Notes: generated from the sequence alone by a model not told the origin. DNA of 18,708 nt from Candidatus Methanophagaceae archaeon (GCA_013374505.1 QENJ01000050.1:1-18708); one strand, 5' to 3'. Positions 1 through 6,937 are shown, numbered from the stretch's first letter. Program-made: numbers and translations.

Positions 1-1
1 C

Positions 2-178
2 TGGAAATTCGTTAAGAAAAAGTGCCTCTATTCGAAATATTATTCCGAGTTCAAGGATTTTAAAAAAGCCATCACCGAATGCCTGAACCAGACTGATACC
101 ACCTACAAACAAGAACTTGACTCCTTACTCACGCTACGGTTTCAGCGCTTTGAAAAAGCTCAATCTGTGGCGATGTGA
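2..178 (+). CDS. IS630-like transposase, C-terminal fragment (cut by window edge)
   Basis: An open frame enters from the left edge and stops with TGA at 176-178, giving 58 residues. It begins WKFVKKKCLYSKYY and continues with an EF-x-FKKAI segment and a C-terminal LLTLRFQ stretch. This resembles the last part of IS630-superfamily DDE transposases, where the catalytic Glu sits in an 'ERFWKFxKK' context just upstream of this point. The catalytic DDE residues lie outside the window, so activity cannot be judged. It is followed within about 150 bases by the hairpin end of an IS91-like element, so the two elements are neighbours in a mobile cluster. The family call rests on motif memory of the C-terminus only. 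Confidence 0.7.
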   Translation, partial: WKFVKKKCLYSKYYSEFKDFKKAITECLNQTDTTYKQELDSLLTLRFQRFEKAQSVAM

Positions 179-320
179 AGTATACCATGATAGCTCTCCT
201 CTGTTATGTCAAGGGGCCATTCCCCGTTTATTCTCTGCTTTACATGGTTTATATAGTTAATCACCTCTGATTAAACCGTATATTTTTATACATTAAAAGC
301 CATTATACCCCACATGGCTC
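179..320. other. Non-coding gap between two insertion sequences
   Basis: No plausible gene is seen. It contains a small GGGG-CCATT-CCCC hairpin (about 214-226) and an inverted repeat AGCCAT (299-304) / ATGGCT (314-319) just outside the predicted IS91-like end. The right inverted repeat of the IS630-like element should lie here, but it cannot be identified without the left end. Confidence 0.4.
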
Positions 321-345
321 GAACAAGAAAGCACCTTTCGGGTGC
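321..345 (-). mobile_element. Predicted oriIS-type end of IS91-like element (hairpin plus target tetranucleotide)
   Basis: Just downstream of the transposase stop, a perfect 5-bp hairpin (GCACC 331-335, GGTGC 341-345, 5-nt loop) is followed on the element strand by CTTG (327-324) overlapping GTTC (324-321). IS91-family elements are known to insert next to CTTG or GTTC tetranucleotides at the end lying 3' of the transposase, where a subterminal hairpin forms the replication origin. The location, hairpin and tetranucleotide all fit. The exact boundary is inferred, and the other end (terIS), upstream of the transposase, was not found. Confidence 0.5.
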
Positions 346-355
346 AAATCAATTG

Positions 356-1573
356 TTAGCTACAGCTAAGCAGTGGATGGTTCCAATCTGATATTTTGCA
401 TCCAAAAACTTTGTTTTCGCTCGGAGGTCCCTTCTCATAGCACACGAATGTCATTTTTCTTCCACATTTTGGACATTTTGGCGCCCATTTATTCACTTTC
501 GTAATAAAGTCCTCGAATGTAACCTGCCTTATACTTCTCTGTAAATAGCCAGAATATTTACTTTTTGTTCTACGGCTGTAAGCACCGTAATGCCGTATCA
601 TTTTGAAATTCCGATCCGGAATGTGCTGAATCAATGCTCTAATGAACTCCCTCACCTCCATAGTCACGAAATGCTTCTTGCCCTCATGATCCTTGTACCA
701 GAATGTGACCGTTTTTCCATCGTATCGGTGCAATCGTGTGTTTGCGACCGCGGGATGCCTGATGTATCTGGCTACATATCGTGCTATCCTTCGTTTGTTT
801 GTGATTCTGGATTCCTTTGGGAGATATACGACAAAACCCTTACGATATTTCTTAAAAAGTTGGTCTATGAGCAGCGCGAATACCCTAGTCTTAGGAAGTG
901 CCGCTTTGAACTGGGTAAGTACCTGATATTGCCATGTTTTTCGCATAGCCTTGAAAGGAATGATTTTTTGGTGTATGAACCTGCCGCATTTGTCGAATCC
1001 ACCTTCGGTTACGAGTACATGAAGATGTGAATTGTTGCCCATGCGTTTGGAAAAGGGATGCAACACCACGATAGCGCCAGCCGTCAATCGTCCGTTTCTG
1101 TGCTTGTAGGAAATTGTGTCGTTGATCGCAGCAATTGCCGCATCCATCAAAACCTTATGTAGAAAACGATTGCTCCCCACAATGGGCCAGAGAGCAGCCG
1201 GAATCGTGAGCACCGCATGTCGGTGAGGCACATTGAATAATGCGTTTCCGAGAGATTTTGCCCATTTGTCGGTGTGATTTTTGCCACAATTCGTGCAGAT
1301 GCGACTGTTGCAGCCGAAATGGACTGTTTTTGTAATTCCACAGTGTTCACACTCGTATGTGAAGAAGCCGCGACTCTCGTCCTTGCAGGACAGCATCTTG
1401 TTGACTTCGTTGATTTCAATATCGCGGAGGTTATCTTTTTCCGCAAGGTGAAATGCCGCCCAGTTGAGATTGTCCTCGAATATGTGTTTGACCGTAAGAG
1501 GGGCATTAGTAGTAAGACAACAGAGGAGAACGATGAAGAGGCAGGTTCCGGGTGTGAAGATGTCTGGGTGCAT
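356..1573 (-). CDS. tnpA: IS91-family (Y2-type HUH) transposase
   Basis: This 405-residue rolling-circle transposase has the IS91/IS801 layout. A cysteine zinc-binding region comes first (C75xxC78, C88, C93xxC96), followed by PHRHAVLTIP (116-125). The HUH metal-binding pair is H183-L-H185, followed by VLVTEGG. The catalytic double tyrosine is Y266-x3-Y270 in ARYVARYIRHPA. A conserved C-terminal region (FWYKDHEG, RHYGAYSRR) and a last CxxC (C367, C370) complete it. All expected catalytic residues are present, so the protein may be active. The first 25 or so residues are hydrophobic and unlike the family, whose proteins usually begin near the LTVKHIFEDN segment; the true start may therefore be downstream, but no good in-frame ATG is visible there. 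The enzyme nicks at a hairpin origin and transposes one strand; a matching hairpin lies just past its stop (331-345). Confidence 0.9.
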   Translation of the reverse strand: MHPDIFTPGTCLFIVLLCCLTTNAPLTVKHIFEDNLNWAAFHLAEKDNLRDIEINEVNKMLSCKDESRGFFTYECEHCGITKTVHFGCNSRICTNCGKNHTDKWAKSLGNALFNVPHRHAVLTIPAALWPIVGSNRFLHKVLMDAAIAAINDTISYKHRNGRLTAGAIVVLHPFSKRMGNNSHLHVLVTEGGFDKCGRFIHQKIIPFKAMRKTWQYQVLTQFKAALPKTRVFALLIDQLFKKYRKGFVVYLPKESRITNKRRIARYVARYIRHPAVANTRLHRYDGKTVTFWYKDHEGKKHFVTMEVREFIRALIQHIPDRNFKMIRHYGAYSRRTKSKYSGYLQRSIRQVTFEDFITKVNKWAPKCPKCGRKMTFVCYEKGPPSENKVFGCKISDWNHPLLSCS

Positions 1574-1598
1574 CAGTTAGATCTATAGTTGAGTGGTG

Positions 1599-1894
1599 GT
1601 AATAACCTGAATTTTAACGATTATAGGCACCATGTAGCATTATGTAATACTCATTTTGATTCTATTGCTTTCGTAAGTAATATTTTCTTCTAAGTGGCTC
1701 TTGAAAGTTCCCATCACACTTTTCTTTTATCGAAAAATTCAACCATTATTTTAACGCGTATGAATGCCATGGTGCCTAATAGGCACCAGGCAATAAAATT
1801 GTTATCGCCAATTATCGCCTTATTGTCAATAATAAGGCATATACGGGGAGATTCAGAACATGGTGCCTATAAAGCCATAAATTCAGGTAATAAC
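1599..1894. mobile_element. MITE-like non-autonomous element with TIRs and 8-bp target duplication
   Basis: The element body is 1607-1886 (280 bp). Its ends are inverted repeats: CTGAATTT (1607-1614) with AAATTCAG (1879-1886), then a 6-nt unmatched spacer, then a 15-bp arm TTATAGGCACCATGT (1621-1635) matching the reverse complement of 1858-1872. Directly outside the ends is a perfect 8-bp direct repeat GTAATAAC (1599-1606 and 1887-1894), the expected target-site duplication. Inside is a palindrome TGGTGCCTA-A-TAGGCACCA (1770-1788) that reuses the terminal motif, and a second hairpin GCCTTATT/AATAAGGC (1817-1824, 1831-1838). No gene of convincing length lies within. The transposase that mobilises it is unknown; 8-bp duplications are made by several families, including IS1595, IS66 and IS256. 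It lies between the IS91-like transposase and the decayed peptidase copy. Confidence 0.75.
1770..1788. repeat. Perfect palindrome at the centre of the MITE
   Basis: TGGTGCCTA (1770-1778) and TAGGCACCA (1780-1788) are exact reverse complements around one base. GCC (1766-1768) and GGC (1789-1791) extend the stem past one bulged A. The same motif forms the inner part of both terminal repeats, so it occurs four times in alternating orientation. Confidence 0.85.
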
Positions 1895-1918
1895 TGATAC
1901 AGCGCGAGCGTGGTTTTT

Positions 1919-2157
1919 TTATAGTGTATATACCATTAAATTACCCCTTATTTTCTCGTTGACGATTTCTCTGCATGAATTGCACCATATATCTGTTCCA
2001 TGTAGCGCAGCCCAACAGTAATTCATCACACACTCTGGATGCTCATAACACCAATATCCTCCTTCTGGCGCGTTAAAGAGATGGGAAGTCTCATGTTGAA
2101 CTAATACTGTCATGTGGCCAATAAACTCCTCAGGTTACTGTATCTGGCGATATGCAG
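1919..2157 (-). pseudogene. Decayed 3' copy of the neighbouring zinc metallopeptidase
   Basis: Up to about position 2113 the sequence reads as a 64-residue frame nearly identical to the last 55 residues of the intact peptidase at 2626-3672, with changes such as F-to-Y and I-to-V. It keeps HETSH, the CYEHPEC segment and the CxxC. The DNA match continues upstream to about 2157, but one inserted base near 2102 shifts the frame: intact CTGAACAATGCTG corresponds to TTGAACTAATACTG here. Everything encoding the first roughly 280 residues is missing and the stop region has drifted. It is therefore the remnant of a duplicated gene, not an independent small protein. The break lies at the end of the small membrane-protein gene (2164-2574), and the MITE sits immediately beyond its 3' side. 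Confidence 0.8.
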
Positions 2158-2163
2158 GGACTA

Positions 2164-2574
2164 CTACACGACCATTGCACTAATACCTATGCGTATCTCT
2201 CCTGAGATAGGGTCTTTGACTAGTGAGATGCAAAATTGTGTCCAAGCATATACCTCTGTCTTATACGTCTTTGTGGCCTTATTATCCACGGTGACCTTAA
2301 GTGTACACTCCTTCAACCATCGGAAGTTAAGCAAAACTGGTCTAGGATAGCATATTTCTTCTTTCGGACCCAACTCAAGAGTTTCTTTGAATATGGATTT
2401 ATTATGTAAATCAAATATTTCGATAACTACCTCGTGATTACTAATATCTATGTTCTCTATGGAGAAAAGAGGTACGGGAGGACCAACCACATAAAAAGGG
2501 AAAAATACATAAAAGCCTACTACAAGTAATACTACAATCCCTACACCAATTAATATCTTATTTCGTGTCTTCAT
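2164..2574 (-). CDS. Small membrane-anchored protein of unknown function
   Basis: The product has 136 residues. Residues 6-28 form one strong hydrophobic segment (KILIGVGIVVLLVVGFYVFF) after a short basic start MKTRNK, so it should be anchored in the membrane with the remainder (about 100 residues) outside, or be a signal-peptide protein. The exterior looks beta-rich (SIENIDISNHEVVIEIFD, CTLKVTVDNKATKTYKTEVYAW), like a small immunoglobulin-type or transthyretin-like sandwich, but no family is recognised. It starts 51 bases after the metallopeptidase stop on the same strand, with only a weak ribosome-binding site, so co-transcription is plausible but not shown. It lies between the intact peptidase and the decayed peptidase copy. 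A role linked to the peptidase is conjecture. Confidence 0.6.
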   Translation of the reverse strand: MKTRNKILIGVGIVVLLVVGFYVFFPFYVVGPPVPLFSIENIDISNHEVVIEIFDLHNKSIFKETLELGPKEEICYPRPVLLNFRWLKECTLKVTVDNKATKTYKTEVYAWTQFCISLVKDPISGEIRIGISAMVV

Positions 2575-2610
2575 ATTCGCCCACTCAAAAAATAAAAAAT
2601 GGAGTAATCT

Positions 2611-2636
2611 TAATCACCCCCTAATCTAATCACCCC
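2611..2636. repeat. Short tandem direct repeat at the peptidase stop
   Basis: TAATCACCCC occurs at 2611-2620 and again at 2627-2636, a 16-base period spanning the peptidase stop codon. It may be a replication-slippage product and has no evident function. Confidence 0.45.
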
Positions 2637-3672
2637 ATATATTCTCGTTGACGATTTCTCTGCATGAACTGCACAATATATCTGTTCCATGTAGCGCAGC
2701 CCAACAGTAGTTCATTATGCACTCTGGATGCTCATAACACCAGAATCCTCCTTCTGGCGCATTGAATAGATGTGATGTCTCATGCTGAACAATGCTGTCA
2801 TGTGGCCAATCATAACCGCTTGCCGTATCCGAGCATACTGCATAGAATCCATCTAAATATGCCCTACCATTATTATCCATGTCATGTAGCCATCCTATCA
2901 CTATGTCATTATCTGCATCTCTTACCCAGCTTACATCACCCTTTAGATCACCAAGTGCTTTGCTGGTACTGTCAGCTGGACTGACATCACTCGCATCCCA
3001 TGAATTCCAATACCAGTATACGTTCATGCCAACGCCGAACTCTGTTTCAAATCGATATAATGCGTCATGAGTATCACCGGTAATACCTTGTGTTGGATGA
3101 TGTCTATCGTCTGTTGCTACGAAGATATGTGCGACTATTAGTTCGCCTATTGCGTGAGGACCTTCATGAGGTCCTCCACGAATCCCTGCCAACGGTTCTA
3201 CATGCCCTAAACCTTTTATATTTCCGTTTTTAACTAGTCGCTCTACTTCCTCTTTAGGAAGAGGAACGCTATCCACACTGTCCACTTTAGGATTTGCTGG
3301 GTCTACATCATACTTCTCTATATACCGCTCTCTTGCATCTTCTATTATGGCGAACATCTTCTCCGTGCTTATCACTACGTCATAATCCTCACCTTCTTTC
3401 AGCCCCTCCGGTGGTTCACCTGTATCGGATGCTATAACCCTTGTATCGCTATCCAGGATCGTTCCTTCCAAGTAGTAAGGTAGCTCATTCATTGCGAACT
3501 TTATGTCGTTTTCCGTTACGTTGTATTTGCGATATAAGTCTTGTAGCTCTTCCTTTGTAAATTCTATCCCATTTGCTTTCACATCTGTATCTTTCGTATT
3601 TGCTATGACCATCCCGATACCTACACTGCACATCAGTAACGCTACTATGCCTATTGCCAATATCTTTTTCAT
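2626..3672 (-). CDS. Secreted metzincin-like zinc metallopeptidase
   Basis: The product has 348 residues. Residues 1-24 are a signal peptide (MKKILAIGIVALLMCSVGIG). Residues 35-150 form a charged region that may be a prodomain. The catalytic half begins near 170 (IGELIVAHIFVATDD). The zinc motif is H297-E-T-S-H301, giving HExxHxxNxxE instead of the usual metzincin HExxHxxGxxH/D; E307 occupies the third-ligand position. A Cys-rich tail follows with C312, C318, M320 in CIMNY (a likely Met-turn) and C334xxC337, reminiscent of the CxM...CxxC pattern of archaemetzincins. It should degrade or process proteins outside the cell. Start choice is firm: AGGAGGTGAT lies at 3682-3691. Its 3' end was duplicated and has decayed at 1919-2157. 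The peptidase class is well supported; its substrate is unknown. Confidence 0.8.
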   Translation of the reverse strand: MKKILAIGIVALLMCSVGIGMVIANTKDTDVKANGIEFTKEELQDLYRKYNVTENDIKFAMNELPYYLEGTILDSDTRVIASDTGEPPEGLKEGEDYDVVISTEKMFAIIEDARERYIEKYDVDPANPKVDSVDSVPLPKEEVERLVKNGNIKGLGHVEPLAGIRGGPHEGPHAIGELIVAHIFVATDDRHHPTQGITGDTHDALYRFETEFGVGMNVYWYWNSWDASDVSPADSTSKALGDLKGDVSWVRDADNDIVIGWLHDMDNNGRAYLDGFYAVCSDTASGYDWPHDSIVQHETSHLFNAPEGGFWCYEHPECIMNYCWAALHGTDILCSSCREIVNENIWGD

Positions 3673-3681
3673 TTTTTCTAT

Positions 3682-3691
3682 ATCACCTCCT
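3682..3691 (-). promoter_or_regulatory. Strong Shine-Dalgarno of the metallopeptidase gene
   Basis: AGGAGGTGAT on the minus strand, with 9 bases to the ATG at 3672. It is a near-perfect match to the 16S rRNA 3' end and fixes the start. Confidence 0.8.
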
Positions 3692-3769
3692 ATTTTTTTA
3701 TCCCTTCCCTCTTTTGCGCCTCTCGCTTTATCGTTAGTTACAGAGGGTAGTACAATAATCTATTTGGTG

Positions 3770-3779
3770 CTATATATAG
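3770..3779 (-). promoter_or_regulatory. Probable TATA box of the metallopeptidase gene
   Basis: CTATATATAG in an A/T-rich setting (TTTATTAA just upstream on the minus strand). Transcription would start near 3745, leaving a leader of about 70 nt. Proposed from sequence only. Confidence 0.45.
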
Positions 3780-4134
3780 TTAATAAATCTCAATATTATC
3801 GGATTCAAGCAATATTTCTGTCCTAATATCCATACTCGTAATTCGCAATTCCAAATAACCCCAAAAAATATATGCGTTCAAACGAGAGACAAAGTGCATA
3901 GAAGAAATTAGCATAAAGGTGTAAAAGACGGATAACTATCCTTCTTCGCTTCTTATTTTAACCGATACTTCCTACCTCTCTGGACGATTATACACTTCTA
4001 TTATACTGAAGGCAAAAAAAGTTGAGTCTTTTGAAACACGTTTTGTCTCTGCAATTTCATACTTTCTACTATTTTTCCTCTCTTTTTTAGTTTTTATGAC
4101 ATTCTACTTTAAAGCACTTTCTGGCTCATGAAGA
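3780..4134. other. A/T-rich intergenic stretch without recognisable genes
   Basis: This is the space between the start of the metallopeptidase and the stop of the radical SAM/HhH gene, both on the minus strand. No frame with coding character, tRNA, C/D-box or CRISPR-like structure was seen. T-rich tracts on the plus strand (about 4071-4098) are A-rich on the minus strand and are not convincing terminators for the minus-strand genes. Confidence 0.5.
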
Positions 4135-5763
4135 TCAAACACACACGAACTCCTTCACTTTTATATATACTTCCTCACCCACCGCATCCTTCAACCCATC
4201 AACACTCTCGAACGGTCTATACCGCACAATTTTTGCTGCGGTTCTGCTTCCAATCCCTGGAATCACTTCTAGTTGGTACATTCTTGCTTTGTTTATTTCC
4301 AACGGATGCTCAATACCGGTGATAGACCGCATCCCGTGGTCTGTAACTTTCGCATCCAGGAACCGATTACGCTCGTACTCACCTGCAACGCCGACAAGAA
4401 TAGGATAGGAACCCAACTGCCGTGCAAACGCTATTTTGCCTTTTTGTACTTCACATCGCAAGTCTCTGATGACCGTGCCGAACGGGATGATACGTTTAAG
4501 CATTTCCCGGTCTATCTCTTCTCGGACACGCCGTTTAAACGCTTTGAACTGTTTTTTGTGGCGTCTCAAGTTCTTGTAGCCGAACTCAGCCATCGGCGTT
4601 CCCGGCAGTATTTTCACCTGCCGAATGTTTATCCTGCGAAGTAACAACCCCCTGTCGAGAAGCCCCAGCAGAAACTCGTAGTTCTTATCAAACGTTTCTT
4701 TGGTCTCACCTTTCAGACCGGCAACGAAGTTCAAACCAGGTAGAAATTTGGGCATCCCGTTTGCACCTCGCTCTTTTCCGAGTTCATTTACCAGTTCAAC
4801 AGCGAAAAGTACCTCTTCTGGCAGAGTAGCAAGAGTGTTTGCCTTTATTACTTGCTCGTCCGCGGTCTCGATACCGAAAACAGCGACATTGCCCGCGGTT
4901 TGAAACTGCACGATTGTCTTTAATACTTCTCGGCTCTCTTCAGGATACTTTGCGATGGTCTTCGGGTTGATGTTGTCGAGATGCAGCGTTTTTATATTCG
5001 GGCACATACGCCAGATAGCTTCGTGGAATCCGCGCATCTTCTCTGGTTCCGGCTTGGGGTACTCTTTATTGAAGTCCGCCATGTAGGTCAGAAAGTCGGT
5101 CTGCCTGCCGAGCCTGAAGTAGCGTGCATCGTGAGCATACAACCGTTCGAATTCGGCAAGCACGTTTTTGGGAGAGCGTGTCCATCTTCGCTGGAATCGC
5201 TCTATGCAGAACGAGCAGCGTGACCAGTAACAGCCCCGGTAAGTTTCCATCTCGCATACCACGAAAGGATAATCGGGATGCTGCTTCACAACTTCGGCAC
5301 CGAGTAACGCAAACCTGTTCAGGTCATATCCTATCGCAGGCGCATGAAGAATCTTGCCGAGGTGCTCATATAAACGCTCTTCAAACGGTAACTCAAAGAT
5401 TACGAATTTTTGGAGTGTTTCTGCCGCTCTATCCCGATCCGTTAATTCCAGTGTGATTGGGCCCACGAGGATGTTTTGTTTCGCAACGGCAACGCGCGCC
5501 AGCTCGGTTTTTGCGAGTGGCATACCGCCAAGATACTTCCCGGGTACGACTGCGCCTGCAATGACTATTAAGAGGTCGAACTCGGAAAGTTTTGATTGTA
5601 ACTCGGCATCCGCTCTGAACGCATCTATCGTGACATAGCGGCATGTATCTGCACCTAAATGTTTCAGCATGCCCCAGATATAACGCGGATAGGGTGCTAT
5701 ATAAGGTGGGACGCCTAGGCATGAAGGTTCGTCCACGTAACCGTCAAGAATTGCTAGTTTCAT
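4135..5763 (-). CDS. Radical SAM protein with C-terminal helix-hairpin-helix (COG1031 type)
   Basis: The product has 542 residues. The N-terminal 160 residues resemble a B12-binding-like Rossmann region (MKLAILDGYVDEPSCLGVPP; LLIVIAGAVVPGKYLGG). The radical SAM cluster motif is in ETYRGCYWSRCSFC, with C178, C183 and C186, a Cx4CxxC spacing instead of the common Cx3CxxC. The barrel continues through HLDNINP, AVFGIETADE and FLPGLNFVAGLKGET. The C-terminus (about 495-542) is a helix-hairpin-helix of the PGIGSRTAAKIVRYRPFES type, usually nucleic-acid binding. This layout matches the uncharacterised archaeal COG1031 family; a nucleic-acid substrate is a guess from the HhH. The gene diverges from moaA across a 170-bp region. 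The ATG start at 5763 is preceded by only a weak AAGGAT. Confidence 0.85.
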   Translation of the reverse strand: MKLAILDGYVDEPSCLGVPPYIAPYPRYIWGMLKHLGADTCRYVTIDAFRADAELQSKLSEFDLLIVIAGAVVPGKYLGGMPLAKTELARVAVAKQNILVGPITLELTDRDRAAETLQKFVIFELPFEERLYEHLGKILHAPAIGYDLNRFALLGAEVVKQHPDYPFVVCEMETYRGCYWSRCSFCIERFQRRWTRSPKNVLAEFERLYAHDARYFRLGRQTDFLTYMADFNKEYPKPEPEKMRGFHEAIWRMCPNIKTLHLDNINPKTIAKYPEESREVLKTIVQFQTAGNVAVFGIETADEQVIKANTLATLPEEVLFAVELVNELGKERGANGMPKFLPGLNFVAGLKGETKETFDKNYEFLLGLLDRGLLLRRINIRQVKILPGTPMAEFGYKNLRRHKKQFKAFKRRVREEIDREMLKRIIPFGTVIRDLRCEVQKGKIAFARQLGSYPILVGVAGEYERNRFLDAKVTDHGMRSITGIEHPLEINKARMYQLEVIPGIGSRTAAKIVRYRPFESVDGLKDAVGEEVYIKVKEFVCV

Positions 5764-5828
5764 ATCCTTATTTCTCTCCCGAATGTCTTTTTAGTTTCTT
5801 TGTGTGAAAATCGGTGTAATCTTAGAGG

Positions 5829-5858
5829 CAGATAAACAGCTACCAATTTATTTATCTG
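5829..5858. repeat. Inverted repeat in the divergent promoter region
   Basis: CAGATAAA (5829-5836) and TTTATCTG (5851-5858) are exact reverse complements separated by 14 bases. They overlap an A/T-rich TATA-like stretch (ATTTATTTATC) between the divergent radical SAM and moaA genes. It could be an operator shared by both, or simply two TATA elements. There is no direct evidence of function. Confidence 0.4.
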
Positions 5859-5933
5859 AATCGTTTGTATGGTAACAACAGAAGTGGTATCGAAGACGGG
5901 AAAGAAGCAACGAGAGGATAGATAAACTAGAAG

Positions 5934-6920
5934 GTGACGAAGGAATATTATACTTTAGATGCAACAATGAAAAAGAACGAAAAAGAGAGATTAATAGACG
6001 ACTACAACCGCGAAATAAGTAGTTTACGGTTTTCTATCACGACCCGCTGCAACATGAACTGTATCTACTGCCACGCAGAGGGCGAAAAAATTGACAGTAC
6101 GCAACAGAAGGTGTTTATCAGTGCTGAGCTTGTAATAGCAATAGCGCGAGTTGCATCCGTTCATTTTAACATAAACCGCATAAAATTCTCAGGTGGTGAG
6201 CCGCTACTGCGAGACGACCTCGCGGATATAGTACACGGCATAAAAGAATTCGAAGGCGACATTTCTGTGACCACGAACGGTACGTTACTCAGCCTTTATG
6301 CGGCAGACCTTGCAGATGCGGGCCTGAACCGTGTAAACGTCAGTCTGGATTCGATTAACGAAGAGAGGTACGATTTCATTACTGCTTCCACGGGCTATCT
6401 ACCAAAGGTGATTGACGGTATCTATACAGCGATAGATGCGGGTCTTACGCCGCTCAAGCTGAATACGGTTTTACTGAAAGGGCTAAACGAAGACGAGTTA
6501 ACTGACCTGATAGATTTTGTGCGTGCATGCAACAAAAGAAGCGGTCGTGACGCGGTAATCCTGCAGTTAATCGAGTTGATTCCATCGTTTACGCAGTCGG
6601 CACAGACTTATAAAGCGGACTTTCAGAGGGTAGAAGCGGAACTCGCAGCGAGGGCTTCGGCAATAAAAACGAGACGGTTGCAGCACAGAAAGAAATATTT
6701 TGTGGATGACGTGGAAGTAGAAGTTGTTCATCCGATAGACAACACCGAGTTCTGTGCTAATTGCTCGCGGTTGAGGATAACGTCCGAAGGTCAGATAAAG
6801 CCATGTTTGTTGCGACATGATAATCTCGTACCCATAGAAAGCGAGGACGAGGAGCACATACTAACTAGATTGAAGTTGGCGATGCAGTACAGAGAGCCGT
6901 TCTTTCAGTCTTCTTTTTGA
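5934..6920 (+). CDS. moaA: GTP 3',8-cyclase (molybdenum/tungsten cofactor synthesis)
   Basis: The product has 328 residues and is a radical SAM enzyme. MoaA converts GTP to 3',8-cyclo-GTP, the first step of molybdopterin synthesis; in archaea of this kind the cofactor usually holds Mo or W in formylmethanofuran or formate dehydrogenases. The N-terminal [4Fe-4S] motif is C39-x3-C43-x2-C46 in RCNMNCIYCHAEG, followed by KFSGGEPLL. The second cluster, diagnostic of MoaA, is C274-x2-C277-x13-C291 (FCANCSRLRITSEGQIKPC). It ends in QSSF and lacks the C-terminal Gly-Gly of bacterial MoaA; I believe archaeal homologues often lack it too. The listed start is GTG at 5934; an in-frame ATG at 5967 is an alternative and neither has a well-spaced Shine-Dalgarno. 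No other mo-genes are adjacent. Confidence 0.88.
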   Translation: MTKEYYTLDATMKKNEKERLIDDYNREISSLRFSITTRCNMNCIYCHAEGEKIDSTQQKVFISAELVIAIARVASVHFNINRIKFSGGEPLLRDDLADIVHGIKEFEGDISVTTNGTLLSLYAADLADAGLNRVNVSLDSINEERYDFITASTGYLPKVIDGIYTAIDAGLTPLKLNTVLLKGLNEDELTDLIDFVRACNKRSGRDAVILQLIELIPSFTQSAQTYKADFQRVEAELAARASAIKTRRLQHRKKYFVDDVEVEVVHPIDNTEFCANCSRLRITSEGQIKPCLLRHDNLVPIESEDEEHILTRLKLAMQYREPFFQSSF

Positions 6921-6922
6921 AA

Positions 6923-6937
6923 CGAAAGTTTTTATTT
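6923..6937 (+). promoter_or_regulatory. BRE/TATA promoter of the 59-residue protein gene
   Basis: CGAAAG (6923-6928, BRE-like) is followed directly by TTTTTATTT (6929-6937). A start about 26 bases downstream falls at the ATG (6960), so the transcript is probably leaderless. The same GAAAGTTTTTTAT arrangement recurs at 10780-10793. Confidence 0.55.

Noticed and set aside
195..205. 11-mer TCTCCTCTGTT at 195-205 repeated inverted at 1519-1529, considered as IS91-like element ends
   Set aside because: IS91-type elements do not carry terminal inverted repeats, and an 11-base match between arbitrary positions in 18 kb is expected by chance.
590..1030. 146-codon plus-strand open frame opposite the IS91-like transposase, and other frames within 693-1588
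   Set aside because: They lie antisense or out of frame to a transposase with all catalytic motifs and have no recognisable content or ribosome-binding site.
1919..2113. 64-residue minus-strand frame read as an independent small zinc protein
   Set aside because: It is nearly identical to the C-terminus of the neighbouring peptidase, and its upstream DNA matches too but with a frameshift; a decayed duplicate explains it better.
3830..4134. Searched for CRISPR repeats or a C/D-box RNA in the A/T-rich intergenic stretch
   Set aside because: No regularly spaced repeat and no RUGAUGA...CUGA pair was found.
5145..5160. CGTTCGAATTCG considered as a tRNA T-loop
   Set aside because: It lies inside the well-supported COG1031 coding sequence and no acceptor, D-arm or anticodon stem can be formed around it.
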